Source: Candidatus Wallbacteria bacterium (lineage in GTDB: Bacteria > Muiribacteriota > JAQTZZ01). From it: DNA of 64,000 bases. The notes beneath the pieces were generated by a model, which did not search any database, had not been told where the DNA came from, and saw only the letters and a program-made list of their open reading frames with translations. Below are positions 49,298 to 57,340 of the stretch, in pieces. The position numbers were made by a program, and so were the translations under genes. The stretch spans positions 1 to 64,000 of the forward strand of contig JAQTZZ010000002.1 of assembly GCA_028687545.1 (NCBI GenBank), given 5' to 3'. How positions within the stretch are numbered: position 1 is the first letter of the stretch; each line of letters begins with the position of its first letter.

Positions 49298-52200
49298 TTA
49301 CTGCCCGATCGGCAGGGTCACAATGAATGTGCTTCCCTGGCCATGCACTGATTCCACCCGGATCGTACCTTTATGCATTTCCACAAGTTTCTTTGTGATG
49401 GACAGCCCGAGGCCTGTGCCCTTGACTTTCTTGGTCCTTGATTCAACGATCTGCATGTATTGATCAAAGATCCTGTCCAGCTGCTGCTCAGGAATTCCGA
49501 CGCCCTGATCGGAAACAGCCAGGGTCGCGTAAAGCCCGTTCCTGTCGGCAGAACCATGGAAACCGCTCCGGAATAACCTGATTTTGATCTCACCCTGTTC
49601 GGAATACTTGATGGCATTGCTTAGAAGATTCAAAAGAATCTGGCGCACCCGCTTTTCGTCAGCCCGGATTTCAGGGAGATTTTCTTCGATTTCAGTCAGG
49701 AAGTGATATTTCCCTTTCTTTTCAACTGTTTCAAGCATGGCCTGGACTTCCTGGCCGACTGAGACGATGGTTTCGTCCAGCCTGACTTTTTCGATAGTCA
49801 GCTGAAATTTGCCTGCTTCGATCTTTGACAGATCAAGGATATCGTTGATCAAACCGAGCAGGTGCCTGCCGCTTCTAAGAATCATCTCCAGAGTCTCCCG
49901 CTGCTCCTGATCAAGTTGTGTTTCTCCGACCAGGCCGTCCAGAAACTGCTCGGTAAAGCCGATGATCGAATTCAACGGGGTCCGCAATTCGTGACTCATG
50001 GAAGCGAAGAATTCGTCCTTGATTTTACTGACCCGCTGCAGGTCTTCCAGGGTTGCAGCCAGTTCCATCGTGCGGGCTCTGACCTGTTCCTCCATGCCGT
50101 TGGAATATTTCTCCAGTTCCTCCATCATGCGGTTGAAAGCCTGTCCCAGGCGTTCAAACTCGTCTCCTGTGTTGACCTGGACCTTTCTGGAATAATCCCG
50201 CATGCTCAAGCCGGCAATTCCATCGGACAAAGCCCTGATCGGATTCAGAATCGATTTCCGGATTCCTTTTAAAAGGAGATAAATTACTGCGATAGTGACC
50301 AGAAAATACAAAATGATGTTCTGCCAGAACCACTGGTCCAGCAATTCCCTGACTTTGCCTGCAACAATGAAGATCTTCAAGGTACCTAGATATTCCTTTT
50401 TCTCGGTGAACAGGCAATCGTAAAACTCATACCAGCCTTTGCGGGTCAGAAATACGTGTCCGCCTTCTCCTGTCTGTCTGAGCCGTTCGTATTTTCGCCT
50501 GACAGAGGCAGGTAATTTGATTGATGACAGCTCCTCTGCCTTTACCCTCCCAGGCAGAACGCTGTAATGGTAAATCAGCTGTCCATAAGAATCATAGAAA
50601 GTGAATTCCAGGATCGTGGGGTCGTTTTTCACGATGTCCCTGCAGCTGCTGGCCACCTGATCGTAATTTCTGGCCAAAAGATAAAGCATTGTGGTCCTGT
50701 TGACAGTGCTGATCAGATACCTTCCTGTCCTGTCCACAAAGCTTTTTTCCAGATCCTGAACCAGTCTGTTCGCTCTGACAAAGCCGGTGAGGAAAGCCAG
50801 GGAACAGATCAGAAAAAGGATGCACAGGCGCACGATCAGCTTACTGATCAGCTTGCCGCTCAAAGTCTTCCATTGCAAAAGCATCCGCTTCATGATAAAA
50901 AGGACTGCTAAAACCGCGAAAATCTCCAGAAACAGGGCACTCCACGGGATGCCGCTTTCTTCCGGCTTGTCTGGCAGTGCTTCAGCTGGCCCGGCCGGAA
51001 TTCCAGGTTCTGGTTTCTCTCCAGGGCCGGAAAACAATATGGTGTCAAGCATCAGGTTGGCGTGAAAGGAGTCGCTGCCAGGGCAGCAGCCATACTCTCC
51101 TTCTGTGAACAAGGCAAGGAATGGTTTTCCGAAGGCCTTCTTATACTCCATGCCGAGCTGATTAACCTGTTTTTTCTGCTCGAGCAGTATCTGCGAGCCT
51201 GCGCAATAAAAGGAAAGTCCGCCGGAAAAGTCACCGCCGATCATGGCCCTGGCGCTGAGCAGGCTTACTCCAGGCCGTTTGACCAGTGCCTGGTCATCAA
51301 CAGCCATCAGAACCAGCCGTTCACCGACCCGTACAGGGGAGTAAGTATTAAGACTCCCGTCTTTTTCAGGATTTACGGCCAGAACAAAATGCCTGTCAAT
51401 CCCGTCAGATCCCTTTTTCACCCTGGCCAGCGGGTAATACAACAGATTGTTGAAAATATCTTCCCCATTCCTGATCCGCTCGCTGAATCGGTTATCTGTC
51501 CAGAGATTGTAAACATCCACTGCAGGTTTGCCGTCAATTTCACGGATTCTCTGCAGATCAGCTGCAGTGATCAGTCCTTCCGGCCCAGCTACCCTGAAGC
51601 CGCTCTGAAAATTAAGACCGATCCGCCTGTCTGTATATACTGCCAGCAAAGCAAGTCCGTCTTTTTCCAGCACGTTTCCATTGAAAAATAAGGCCCCCTG
51701 GTTTAGATGAGTGTCACCGCCGAATACAGGCACAGGCCCGAATCTGTCCTTGATCGATTCCAGGATTTCGTTGACATGTTCGTTGTAAAACGAGGCGAGC
51801 AGAAACAGCGCCGGTTTTTTATCTGCAGGCAGCTGTTTGAAAGCCTCCGAAGCAGCCAGCAGGGGATCTCCCCTGACAGCCGGAGCTCCGGCAGCGATGA
51901 ATTCGTGATCATTGCTGCAGAGAGCCAGTAATCCTACCGAATGATCGTTGAAAATCTCCAGAGTGGAATTCATGAAAAATCCTTTTCCAGTAGTAAGACC
52001 CCAGACAGGCACACCTGGAAAAACCCTTGAAACTTCTTCGATAATCGGCTTTTTGACGGAAAAATCATTGGTGGCTGCTATAAAGATCACTGCAGTTTTT
52101 TTCCCGCCAAGCTCCCTAAGCAATGATTCCGCTGCGATCCGACCGGCTTCGGCCGGATCCTTCACAGCAGATGTCCATCCTTGAAAGAAAGAGTTTTCAT

Positions 52201-52300
52201 TCCCCAGGGAGGTCCCGGAATCAGGAGAAGATCTGCGGTCGACCTGACCGTAAACAGACAGCGTCATGACAAGCAATGAGCAGATCAATAACCTGATCAT
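49298..52300 (-). CDS. Exported-FIST sensor histidine kinase
   Basis: 1000 aa from ATG 52300, chosen because it overlaps the cyclase stop as ATGA and begins the signal/anchor segment. FIST_N (~25-220) and FIST_C (~225-425) lie outside the cytoplasm, then a first membrane segment (~455), another (~490), a second extracytoplasmic domain (~510-650), a membrane segment (~655), HAMP (~685-735), a coiled coil, HisKA with His770 (SMSHELRTPLNS) and HATPase_c with GTGLGLSITKKL. A ligand bound by FIST outside should set autophosphorylation. Last gene of REC-cyclase-kinase operon. Confidence 0.92.
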   Translation of the reverse strand: MIRLLICSLLVMTLSVYGQVDRRSSPDSGTSLGNENSFFQGWTSAVKDPAEAGRIAAESLLRELGGKKTAVIFIAATNDFSVKKPIIEEVSRVFPGVPVWGLTTGKGFFMNSTLEIFNDHSVGLLALCSNDHEFIAAGAPAVRGDPLLAASEAFKQLPADKKPALFLLASFYNEHVNEILESIKDRFGPVPVFGGDTHLNQGALFFNGNVLEKDGLALLAVYTDRRIGLNFQSGFRVAGPEGLITAADLQRIREIDGKPAVDVYNLWTDNRFSERIRNGEDIFNNLLYYPLARVKKGSDGIDRHFVLAVNPEKDGSLNTYSPVRVGERLVLMAVDDQALVKRPGVSLLSARAMIGGDFSGGLSFYCAGSQILLEQKKQVNQLGMEYKKAFGKPFLALFTEGEYGCCPGSDSFHANLMLDTILFSGPGEKPEPGIPAGPAEALPDKPEESGIPWSALFLEIFAVLAVLFIMKRMLLQWKTLSGKLISKLIVRLCILFLICSLAFLTGFVRANRLVQDLEKSFVDRTGRYLISTVNRTTMLYLLARNYDQVASSCRDIVKNDPTILEFTFYDSYGQLIYHYSVLPGRVKAEELSSIKLPASVRRKYERLRQTGEGGHVFLTRKGWYEFYDCLFTEKKEYLGTLKIFIVAGKVRELLDQWFWQNIILYFLVTIAVIYLLLKGIRKSILNPIRALSDGIAGLSMRDYSRKVQVNTGDEFERLGQAFNRMMEELEKYSNGMEEQVRARTMELAATLEDLQRVSKIKDEFFASMSHELRTPLNSIIGFTEQFLDGLVGETQLDQEQRETLEMILRSGRHLLGLINDILDLSKIEAGKFQLTIEKVRLDETIVSVGQEVQAMLETVEKKGKYHFLTEIEENLPEIRADEKRVRQILLNLLSNAIKYSEQGEIKIRLFRSGFHGSADRNGLYATLAVSDQGVGIPEQQLDRIFDQYMQIVESRTKKVKGTGLGLSITKKLVEMHKGTIRVESVHGQGSTFIVTLPIGQ

Positions 52301-53253
52301 ATCTTTTTTTTCTCGTTTAAAACGAACCACATTTCAATGGGAGAGCGATTTTTAATCTCAACAATCCCTCGTGATTCGCAGTTGAAAGTGTTTTTGACAA
52401 GGTCATGGGTGGCTCTGGAAATGTTCACCCTGCCGGGGGAACCGTTACTTTCGCACCTGGATGCGATATTGACCGTATCTCCCCAGATGTCATAGGCAAA
52501 TTTCGTCTTGCCGATCACGCCTGCCACGACCGGTCCGGTATGGATGCCGATCCTGGCCTCCCAGTAATCACGTCCGGCTCTGGTTTTTTCCTCTTTGGCC
52601 AATTTCATGAACTGCTGAAACTCCAGGCCGGCTCTTACGCAGTTTTTCACTTTTTCCAGGCCGTCGCTCTGCAATCCACCGGCGCACATGTATGAGTCGC
52701 CGATGGTCTTGATCCGCTCCAATCCGTACCTTGCGCTGATGTTGTCAAACTCCTCGAAGCAGGATTCCAGTTCCCTCACCAGTTCTTCCGGAGACATCCT
52801 TTCAGCCATTTTCGTGAAACCCTTCATGTCTGTAAAAAGAACTGTCACCAGATCGTGATATCTGGGAATAGTGGTGTTCGTGGCCTTAAGCTCTTCCGCG
52901 ACATATTCAGGAAGGATGTTGAGTAATAACCTGTCGGATTTCCGGCGCTCCTCGTCGACCTGCCTGAGCAGCAGTTCCAGCGCGAGGTTACGCTTGACAG
53001 CTCCTTCCTCAATCAGATCGAACATCTTATGGATCATGGGAATCACTGTCTGCAGGGATGTTCCGATCTCCTCGGTATACCCCCTTCTGATAAATTCATC
53101 CAAAGCGCCGGATTCGCCGAAATACCCTTCTGTCATTTGTTCCAGCGTCAGAAGGATGGTATTGAGATCTGACCTCAATTTTTTATCGATCTCTTTCATG
53201 GAGGAGGTTTCGATCTCACCGGGAATCGCAGTATTGAGAATCTTCAGTTCCAT
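52297..53253 (-). CDS. Cytosolic class III adenylyl cyclase
   Basis: 318 aa. A helical N-terminal half (~1-125) ends in RRKSDRLLLNILPEYVAEEL, a usual lead-in to the cyclase domain. Catalytic domain: FTDMKGFTKMAE and a second metal Asp; RIKTIGDSYMCAGG with the adenine-selecting Lys; YDIWGDTVNIASR with the Asp, Asn and Arg. The Lys/Asp pair predicts ATP as substrate. Starts inside the REC gene's stop (TGATG) and ends inside the kinase start (ATGA), so all three are translationally coupled; phosphorelay and cAMP may be linked. Confidence 0.93.
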   Translation of the reverse strand: MELKILNTAIPGEIETSSMKEIDKKLRSDLNTILLTLEQMTEGYFGESGALDEFIRRGYTEEIGTSLQTVIPMIHKMFDLIEEGAVKRNLALELLLRQVDEERRKSDRLLLNILPEYVAEELKATNTTIPRYHDLVTVLFTDMKGFTKMAERMSPEELVRELESCFEEFDNISARYGLERIKTIGDSYMCAGGLQSDGLEKVKNCVRAGLEFQQFMKLAKEEKTRAGRDYWEARIGIHTGPVVAGVIGKTKFAYDIWGDTVNIASRCESNGSPGRVNISRATHDLVKNTFNCESRGIVEIKNRSPIEMWFVLNEKKKI

Positions 53254-53660
53254 CAGACCAGACCCAGCCTCTTCCCGATCAATTCCTTCAATCTCTTGCG
53301 GTCAATCGGTTTGGAAATATACTCATCGCAGCCGGCAGCGCGGCATTTTTCCTCGTCCCCTTTCATGGCCTGCGCGGTAATAGCGAGAACAGGAATCGCC
53401 TTGAAGTTCGGATCAGCCTTGATCTTTTCAGTGGCAGTCAGTCCGTCCATCACCGGCATATCTACGTCCATCAGCACCAGATCGAACTCATGCAGCAAAA
53501 GCAGATCCAGAGCCAGCTGCCCGTTTTCCGCTGAAAGAGTCTTGAAACTCAATCCGGGATAAACAAGCGGCAGCCCCTTCTGCACTTCCCTCTGCAAAAC
53601 CAGCCTGTTCTGTTCATTATCGTCAACGATCATGATCAGGAATTCCTTTTTCTCGTTCAT
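53253..53660 (-). CDS. Single-domain response regulator (REC)
   Basis: 135 aa from ATG 53660, with GGAAGGTGA just upstream; an earlier in-frame start (53693) lacks a site. One CheY-like receiver: acidic pair DD (13-14), phospho-Asp65 in LVLMDVDMP, and the SKPID Lys. No output domain, so it likely works by protein contact, perhaps on the cyclase encoded next or as the target of the FIST kinase two genes on. First gene of the operon, divergent from murB. Confidence 0.92.
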   Translation of the reverse strand: MNEKKEFLIMIVDDNEQNRLVLQREVQKGLPLVYPGLSFKTLSAENGQLALDLLLLHEFDLVLMDVDMPVMDGLTATEKIKADPNFKAIPVLAITAQAMKGDEEKCRAAGCDEYISKPIDRKRLKELIGKRLGLV

Positions 53661-53741
53661 TTTCACCTTCCAGGTTGTTGATGGCAGAATCATGCCATGC
53701 TTTCAGTAAAATTATCTCATTTTTCCTTGAAAAAATCACTA

Positions 53742-53770
53742 GTGACTCACCACTAATTCTCTGTTAGAAT
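53742..53770 (+). promoter_or_regulatory. Leaderless promoter of murB
   Basis: GTGACT (53742-53747; 4/6 to TTGACA), 17-bp spacer, TAGAAT (53765-53770), 6 nt (GTCGCC), ATG 53777. No Shine-Dalgarno. Same -10-to-ATG spacing as the other leaderless genes in the window. Confidence 0.65.
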
Positions 53771-53776
53771 GTCGCC

Positions 53777-54667
53777 ATGAAAGTTTATCAGAATTACCCT
53801 GTCGCTCAGCTTACCACCTTCGGACTCGGCGGGAATGCTGAAAAAGTCGTTTTCCCGGAATCTCCGGAAGAACTGGCAGCCTGCGTGGAAAAACTTTCCA
53901 GGTCAGGGGAAAATTATTTTCTGCTGGGTAACGGCAGCAACCTGATTTTTCAGGACTGCAGGATCGAAGGCACATTAGTCGTGAACCGCAGCCCTGGCCT
54001 GATCAGCGAAGAAGACGACTGCATCAGAGCGGACAGTTCAGTGTCTCTCTCCAATCTGCTGGAATTCTGCCTTGGAAACGGCATTGGCGGGTATGAGTTC
54101 CTCTCAGGAATCCCAGGAACAGTAGGCGGAGCGGTGTCCGGCAATGCCGGAGCTTATGGCGATTCAATCGGGAACTTCGTCAGGACGGCAGAACTATACA
54201 GCCCTGAGAAAGGCATCTTCCAGGCCGGACAGGGTGATTTCAATTTTGACTACCGGGAAAGCGAAGTCAAGCGGAAAAAGCTCGTGATCACCCGCGTGGC
54301 TCTCTCAAAGCCTTCCAGGTCTTCCTCCTGGTGCATCAAGAGCAGAACCGGGGAAATCCTGGCACAGAGGGATTCCAAGCTCCCGCCCCGGGGAACACCC
54401 TGCGCAGGCAGCTTCTTCAAGAATGTGCTGCTCCCCGGAGCTGACAGAAGGACTGCCGCAGCCTGGTTTATCGATCAGGCCGGTTGTAAAGGCCTGAGGG
54501 TCGGGGGCATTGAAGTCTCGCCTTATCACGCCAATTTCATTGTCAATAAAGGCAACTCCTCTTTTTCAGAGCTTCAGGAACTGGTGCAAATAGTGAAAGA
54601 AAGGGTGAGAGATAAATTCAGGATCGAATTGCAGGAAGAAGTGATCTATTACCCGCAGTTACGATAA
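53777..54667 (+). CDS. murB: UDP-N-acetylenolpyruvoylglucosamine reductase
   Basis: 296 aa. NADPH-dependent, FAD-containing enzyme that makes UDP-N-acetylmuramate in the cytoplasm, an early step of peptidoglycan synthesis. FAD-domain motifs LLGNGSNLIFQD and GIPGTVGGAVSGNAGAYG; active-site Arg in FDYRES; proton-donor Ser in AGSFFKN; closing Glu in LQEEVIYY. Fits the shorter type II MurB. It stands alone rather than inside a mur cluster, divergent from the signalling operon, with a predicted leaderless mRNA. Confidence 0.95.
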   Translation: MKVYQNYPVAQLTTFGLGGNAEKVVFPESPEELAACVEKLSRSGENYFLLGNGSNLIFQDCRIEGTLVVNRSPGLISEEDDCIRADSSVSLSNLLEFCLGNGIGGYEFLSGIPGTVGGAVSGNAGAYGDSIGNFVRTAELYSPEKGIFQAGQGDFNFDYRESEVKRKKLVITRVALSKPSRSSSWCIKSRTGEILAQRDSKLPPRGTPCAGSFFKNVLLPGADRRTAAAWFIDQAGCKGLRVGGIEVSPYHANFIVNKGNSSFSELQELVQIVKERVRDKFRIELQEEVIYYPQLR

Positions 54668-54695
54668 TTTCACGGGCAGGCACAGGGATCTGCCC

Positions 54696-55154
54696 CTACA
54701 TCTTTTGTATCTCCACGATCATTGAAATTTCCACAGGGGAATTCTTCGGCAGGCTTGCTACACCTACTGCCACTCGACTATGCTTGCCCGATTCACCGAA
54801 GATCCTCTCAAGCAGTTCTGAAGCCGAATTCAATAGATGGCTGTGATCAGTGAAGGAATCGATACAGTTGAAATATCCGCACAAGTGCACCACTCTCTTC
54901 ACCTGTTCCAGGGCAACTACAGATTTGACGGCAGCCAGGGCGTTCATGAGGCAGATCTCTGCTGCCCGGGAAGCATCTTCTGCCGAACAATCCCTGCCGA
55001 TCTTACCCTGGCAACCCAATTTTCCCTCAATCATGGGCAGCTGTCCGGAAACAAAAACCAGGTCAGCGGTCCTGACAGCAGGTATGTATGATGCAATCGG
55101 TTTGGGTGCTTCAGGAAGCTTAAGTCCCAGCTCCAGAATGCGTTTTTCGATCAT
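54696..55154 (-). CDS. RidA/YjgF family protein
   Basis: 152 aa, one chorismate-mutase-like RidA domain: DLVFVSGQLP, NALAAVKSV, RVVHLCGYFN, HSRVAVGVASLPKNSPVEISMIVE. The Arg that in active RidA binds the substrate carboxylate appears as the R in SRVAVGV. Probable role in clearing reactive imine/enamine intermediates, or an unassigned group of this family. ATG with GGAG 7-8 nt upstream. 50 bp downstream of surE on the same strand. Confidence 0.9.
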   Translation of the reverse strand: MIEKRILELGLKLPEAPKPIASYIPAVRTADLVFVSGQLPMIEGKLGCQGKIGRDCSAEDASRAAEICLMNALAAVKSVVALEQVKRVVHLCGYFNCIDSFTDHSHLLNSASELLERIFGESGKHSRVAVGVASLPKNSPVEISMIVEIQKM

Positions 55155-55203
55155 GAGATTGCTCCATCAGCTGTCCGGATGATGCTTCCTATCCGGACCA
55201 GCA

Positions 55204-55980
55204 CTATTCCTTGAAGTTTGAAGACAGTTTCTCGATCATCCGGTAATCCGTGAAATCCCAGGTTAACGGAGTCAGGGCAACGTATCCGGCCATCACTGCG
55301 ATGATGTCTGAATTAGGGTCAGGGTCCAGTTTCACCCTCTCCCCTTTCAAATTAAATATTTTTCGTCCTGATTTGTCGATCCCGGATTCATAATTCTCCC
55401 GGTAAGTGAAGTTGTTGAGCCTGGTCAGGCGGACTCCCTTGATCTTCTGATCAGGGCAATAGGGAATGTTTATATTGTAGATGTAGCGTTCGACCTTCCA
55501 TTCTCTGATGATGTCGAGCATTCTGAGGCACCAGTCGACAGCGACTGAATAATCCGCCTTGCGGTCCTCGGTGTCCAGGGAAAAAGCCAGGGCATTGTAA
55601 CCCATCATATAGGCTTCCATGGCTGCGCCGACTGTTCCTGAATAATGCACGTCAATCCCGGTGTTGATTCCTCTGTTGATACCGGAGATCACAAGGTCGA
55701 TCGGATCACGGATCAGGGAATCGATGCCCAGTTTAACGCAGTCCACAGGCAGTCCGCCTACACCGTGGCAGGAGGCATGAGGTATTCCAAGATCTTTGCT
55801 GTCTGCATGCAGCGGGGAATTCAGGGTCATTCCCCTGGAACAGGCGCTTTTTTCGTCCATCGGGGCTACGATATGAACATGGAAAATCCCGCACAAAGCT
55901 TCCGCCAGCTTGCGGATACCCGGAGATCCGATACCGTCGTCATTGGTCAGCAGGATATGCTTTTTCTTTTTTATGGGCAC
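55204..55980 (-). CDS. surE: 5'/3'-nucleotidase SurE
   Basis: 258 aa. Metal site N13-D14-D15 in LLTNDDGIGSPGI; then VVAP-type APMDEKSACSRG, and SGINRGINTGIDVHYSGTVGAA, the family signature. It removes phosphate from nucleoside monophosphates, a housekeeping and stress-survival function. GTG start with GGAG 8 nt upstream. A pcm (L-isoaspartyl methyltransferase) gene, often next to surE, is not seen here. Confidence 0.95.
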   Translation of the reverse strand: MPIKKKKHILLTNDDGIGSPGIRKLAEALCGIFHVHIVAPMDEKSACSRGMTLNSPLHADSKDLGIPHASCHGVGGLPVDCVKLGIDSLIRDPIDLVISGINRGINTGIDVHYSGTVGAAMEAYMMGYNALAFSLDTEDRKADYSVAVDWCLRMLDIIREWKVERYIYNINIPYCPDQKIKGVRLTRLNNFTYRENYESGIDKSGRKIFNLKGERVKLDPDPNSDIIAVMAGYVALTPLTWDFTDYRMIEKLSSNFKE

Positions 55981-56026
55981 TTAAAAAACTCCAGTTAGCC
56001 ACGAAGATAGACTTGCAGTCTCTACT

Positions 56027-56254
56027 TTATTCATGTAAAGATATTTTCATGCGGTAGCGCTTACCCTTGCCTTCCTCCACCAGATTCAACTTTCCTTCCC
56101 TGGCAAGCCAGCCCAGCCCCATGGCCACGATCACTCGTTTCATGGGAACAGAATCATCCATCAGCGTATCTTCCAGCTGCTTGAAAGTGACCTCGCCCCG
56201 TTCGTGAAGAAATTTCCAGATCTGTCCGGCAACCGGTCCGATAAATGTTTCCAT
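56027..56254 (-). CDS. Small winged-helix protein (DUF2582-like)
   Basis: 75 aa from ATG 56254 (GGGAGG 5 nt upstream; a start 12 bp earlier lacks such a site). Pattern GQIWKFLHERGEVTFKQLED…MAMGLGWLAREGKL followed by a beta wing (KGKRYRM) is that of the winged-helix DUF2582 family, small putative DNA-binding proteins. Target unknown. Own short gene between surE and the phosphodiesterase. Confidence 0.8.
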   Translation of the reverse strand: METFIGPVAGQIWKFLHERGEVTFKQLEDTLMDDSVPMKRVIVAMGLGWLAREGKLNLVEEGKGKRYRMKISLHE

Positions 56255-56316
56255 AGAGCCTCCCATATCCCCTCAATTGGTCCGTAATTCTTTAAGATAA
56301 AGGCATTAGTGCCCCT

Positions 56317-56378
56317 TGAGTCTCTAACAAAATGTCAACCCAAGATACAGTGAAAAAAAACATTTTGCAAGAGGCTCA
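56317..56378. repeat. AGAGCC/AACAAA palindromic element, copy 3 (diverged, long loop)
   Basis: Left arm TGAGTCTCTAACAAAATGT, 24-nt loop, right arm ACATTTTGCAAGAGGCTCA. 16 of 19 positions pair; the unpaired AA/TG is at the same place as in the copy at 15317. Confidence 0.6.
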
Positions 56379-56403
56379 TAGCACAAAATCCCGCAATAGT
56401 CTT

Positions 56404-56883
56404 TCAGATGCTGAATCTGTTCGCATAGAATCCCTGGGGTGTAAGTTCCAGAATACCGTATGTCCTGGATGACCACATGGCTGCTCTCCCCAATGATCCC
56501 GGATTGAAAAACACGGGATGTGAGGAGTCATCGAACAGATATCTGTGAGTATGGCCGAACAGGCAGATTTCGACTCCCAGCTCCCTTGCCCGCGCTGAAA
56601 GTCTGGCGAACCCGAAATGGGTATCCAGATGGTCTGAATGGGTCAATAAAATATTCCTGTCAGCGACGGTGATGACGAGTTCCAGGTCTGAAGCTTGCCG
56701 TTTCACTCCATCCATGTTCCCTGGGATGGCATGGGAAGGGATCGGCAGCGAAAAATTCTCAGTCAGGTCATGGGCAAAATCGCCGAGATGGATCACAAGT
56801 TCCACCTCTGATTGATGCTTCTCCAGGACCTCTCCCAGAGTCGCGATGTCGCCGTGAGTATCGCTTACAACCAGGATCTTCAT
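56404..56883 (-). CDS. YfcE/MJ0936-type phosphodiesterase
   Basis: 159 aa, a compact metallophosphoesterase: D8-x-H10 (VVSDTHGD), HLGDF, IPGNMD, LTHSD and GHTH near 125, which together build the two-metal site. Family members cut phosphodiesters in vitro; the natural substrate is usually unknown. Begins 1 nt after the EIIA stop, so it is the last gene of the gspE-gspF-EIIA operon. Confidence 0.93.
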   Translation of the reverse strand: MKILVVSDTHGDIATLGEVLEKHQSEVELVIHLGDFAHDLTENFSLPIPSHAIPGNMDGVKRQASDLELVITVADRNILLTHSDHLDTHFGFARLSARARELGVEICLFGHTHRYLFDDSSHPVFFNPGSLGRAAMWSSRTYGILELTPQGFYANRFSI

Positions 56884-56884
56884 C

Positions 56885-57340
56885 TTAACCCGTGTTCTTT
56901 AAAATAAAATAGGCTGTATCGGGATTCTCGGCCATGATCAGGCTTTCACGGACCGCATCGTCTCTCAGCGATGCGGAAAGTTCCCTGATCACCTTGAGAT
57001 ATTTCGTGTCATTATCCGGGGGAGCACTCATCAGGAAGATAAGGTGGACTGGAAGGTTATCGAGTGCCTGAAAATCCCGGCCTTCAGCCGAAATACCGAG
57101 AACCATCAGAAAATCACGTGTTTCGAAAGTGCGGCCATGTGGAATCGCTATCCCCATTCCGATACCAGTAGAGGCTTTCCTTTCTCGCTCAAGGATGGCA
57201 CGGAACAATTTTTTCTGATTGCGGATGAGATTTGTCTTGGGCAAGATAAAATCGATCAGTTCCTGAATCATCCCTTCTTTGGTATCGCTCTCTATTCCGA
57301 TTTTTATGTGTTCTTTAGGCAGGAATTTCGAAATGTTCAT
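56885..57340 (-). CDS. PTS EIIA type-2 (PtsN/fructose-type) protein
   Basis: 151 aa, one EIIA domain with the phospho-accepting His68 in GIAIPHGRT and the usual LIFLMSAPPDN and LRELSASLRDD-type ends. No EIIB or EIIC is near, as for PtsN, which is regulatory rather than for sugar uptake. The ATG overlaps the gspF stop (TAATG), so it is translated with the secretion genes; a regulatory link to the secretion apparatus is possible but unproven. Confidence 0.92.
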   Translation of the reverse strand: MNISKFLPKEHIKIGIESDTKEGMIQELIDFILPKTNLIRNQKKLFRAILERERKASTGIGMGIAIPHGRTFETRDFLMVLGISAEGRDFQALDNLPVHLIFLMSAPPDNDTKYLKVIRELSASLRDDAVRESLIMAENPDTAYFILKNTG

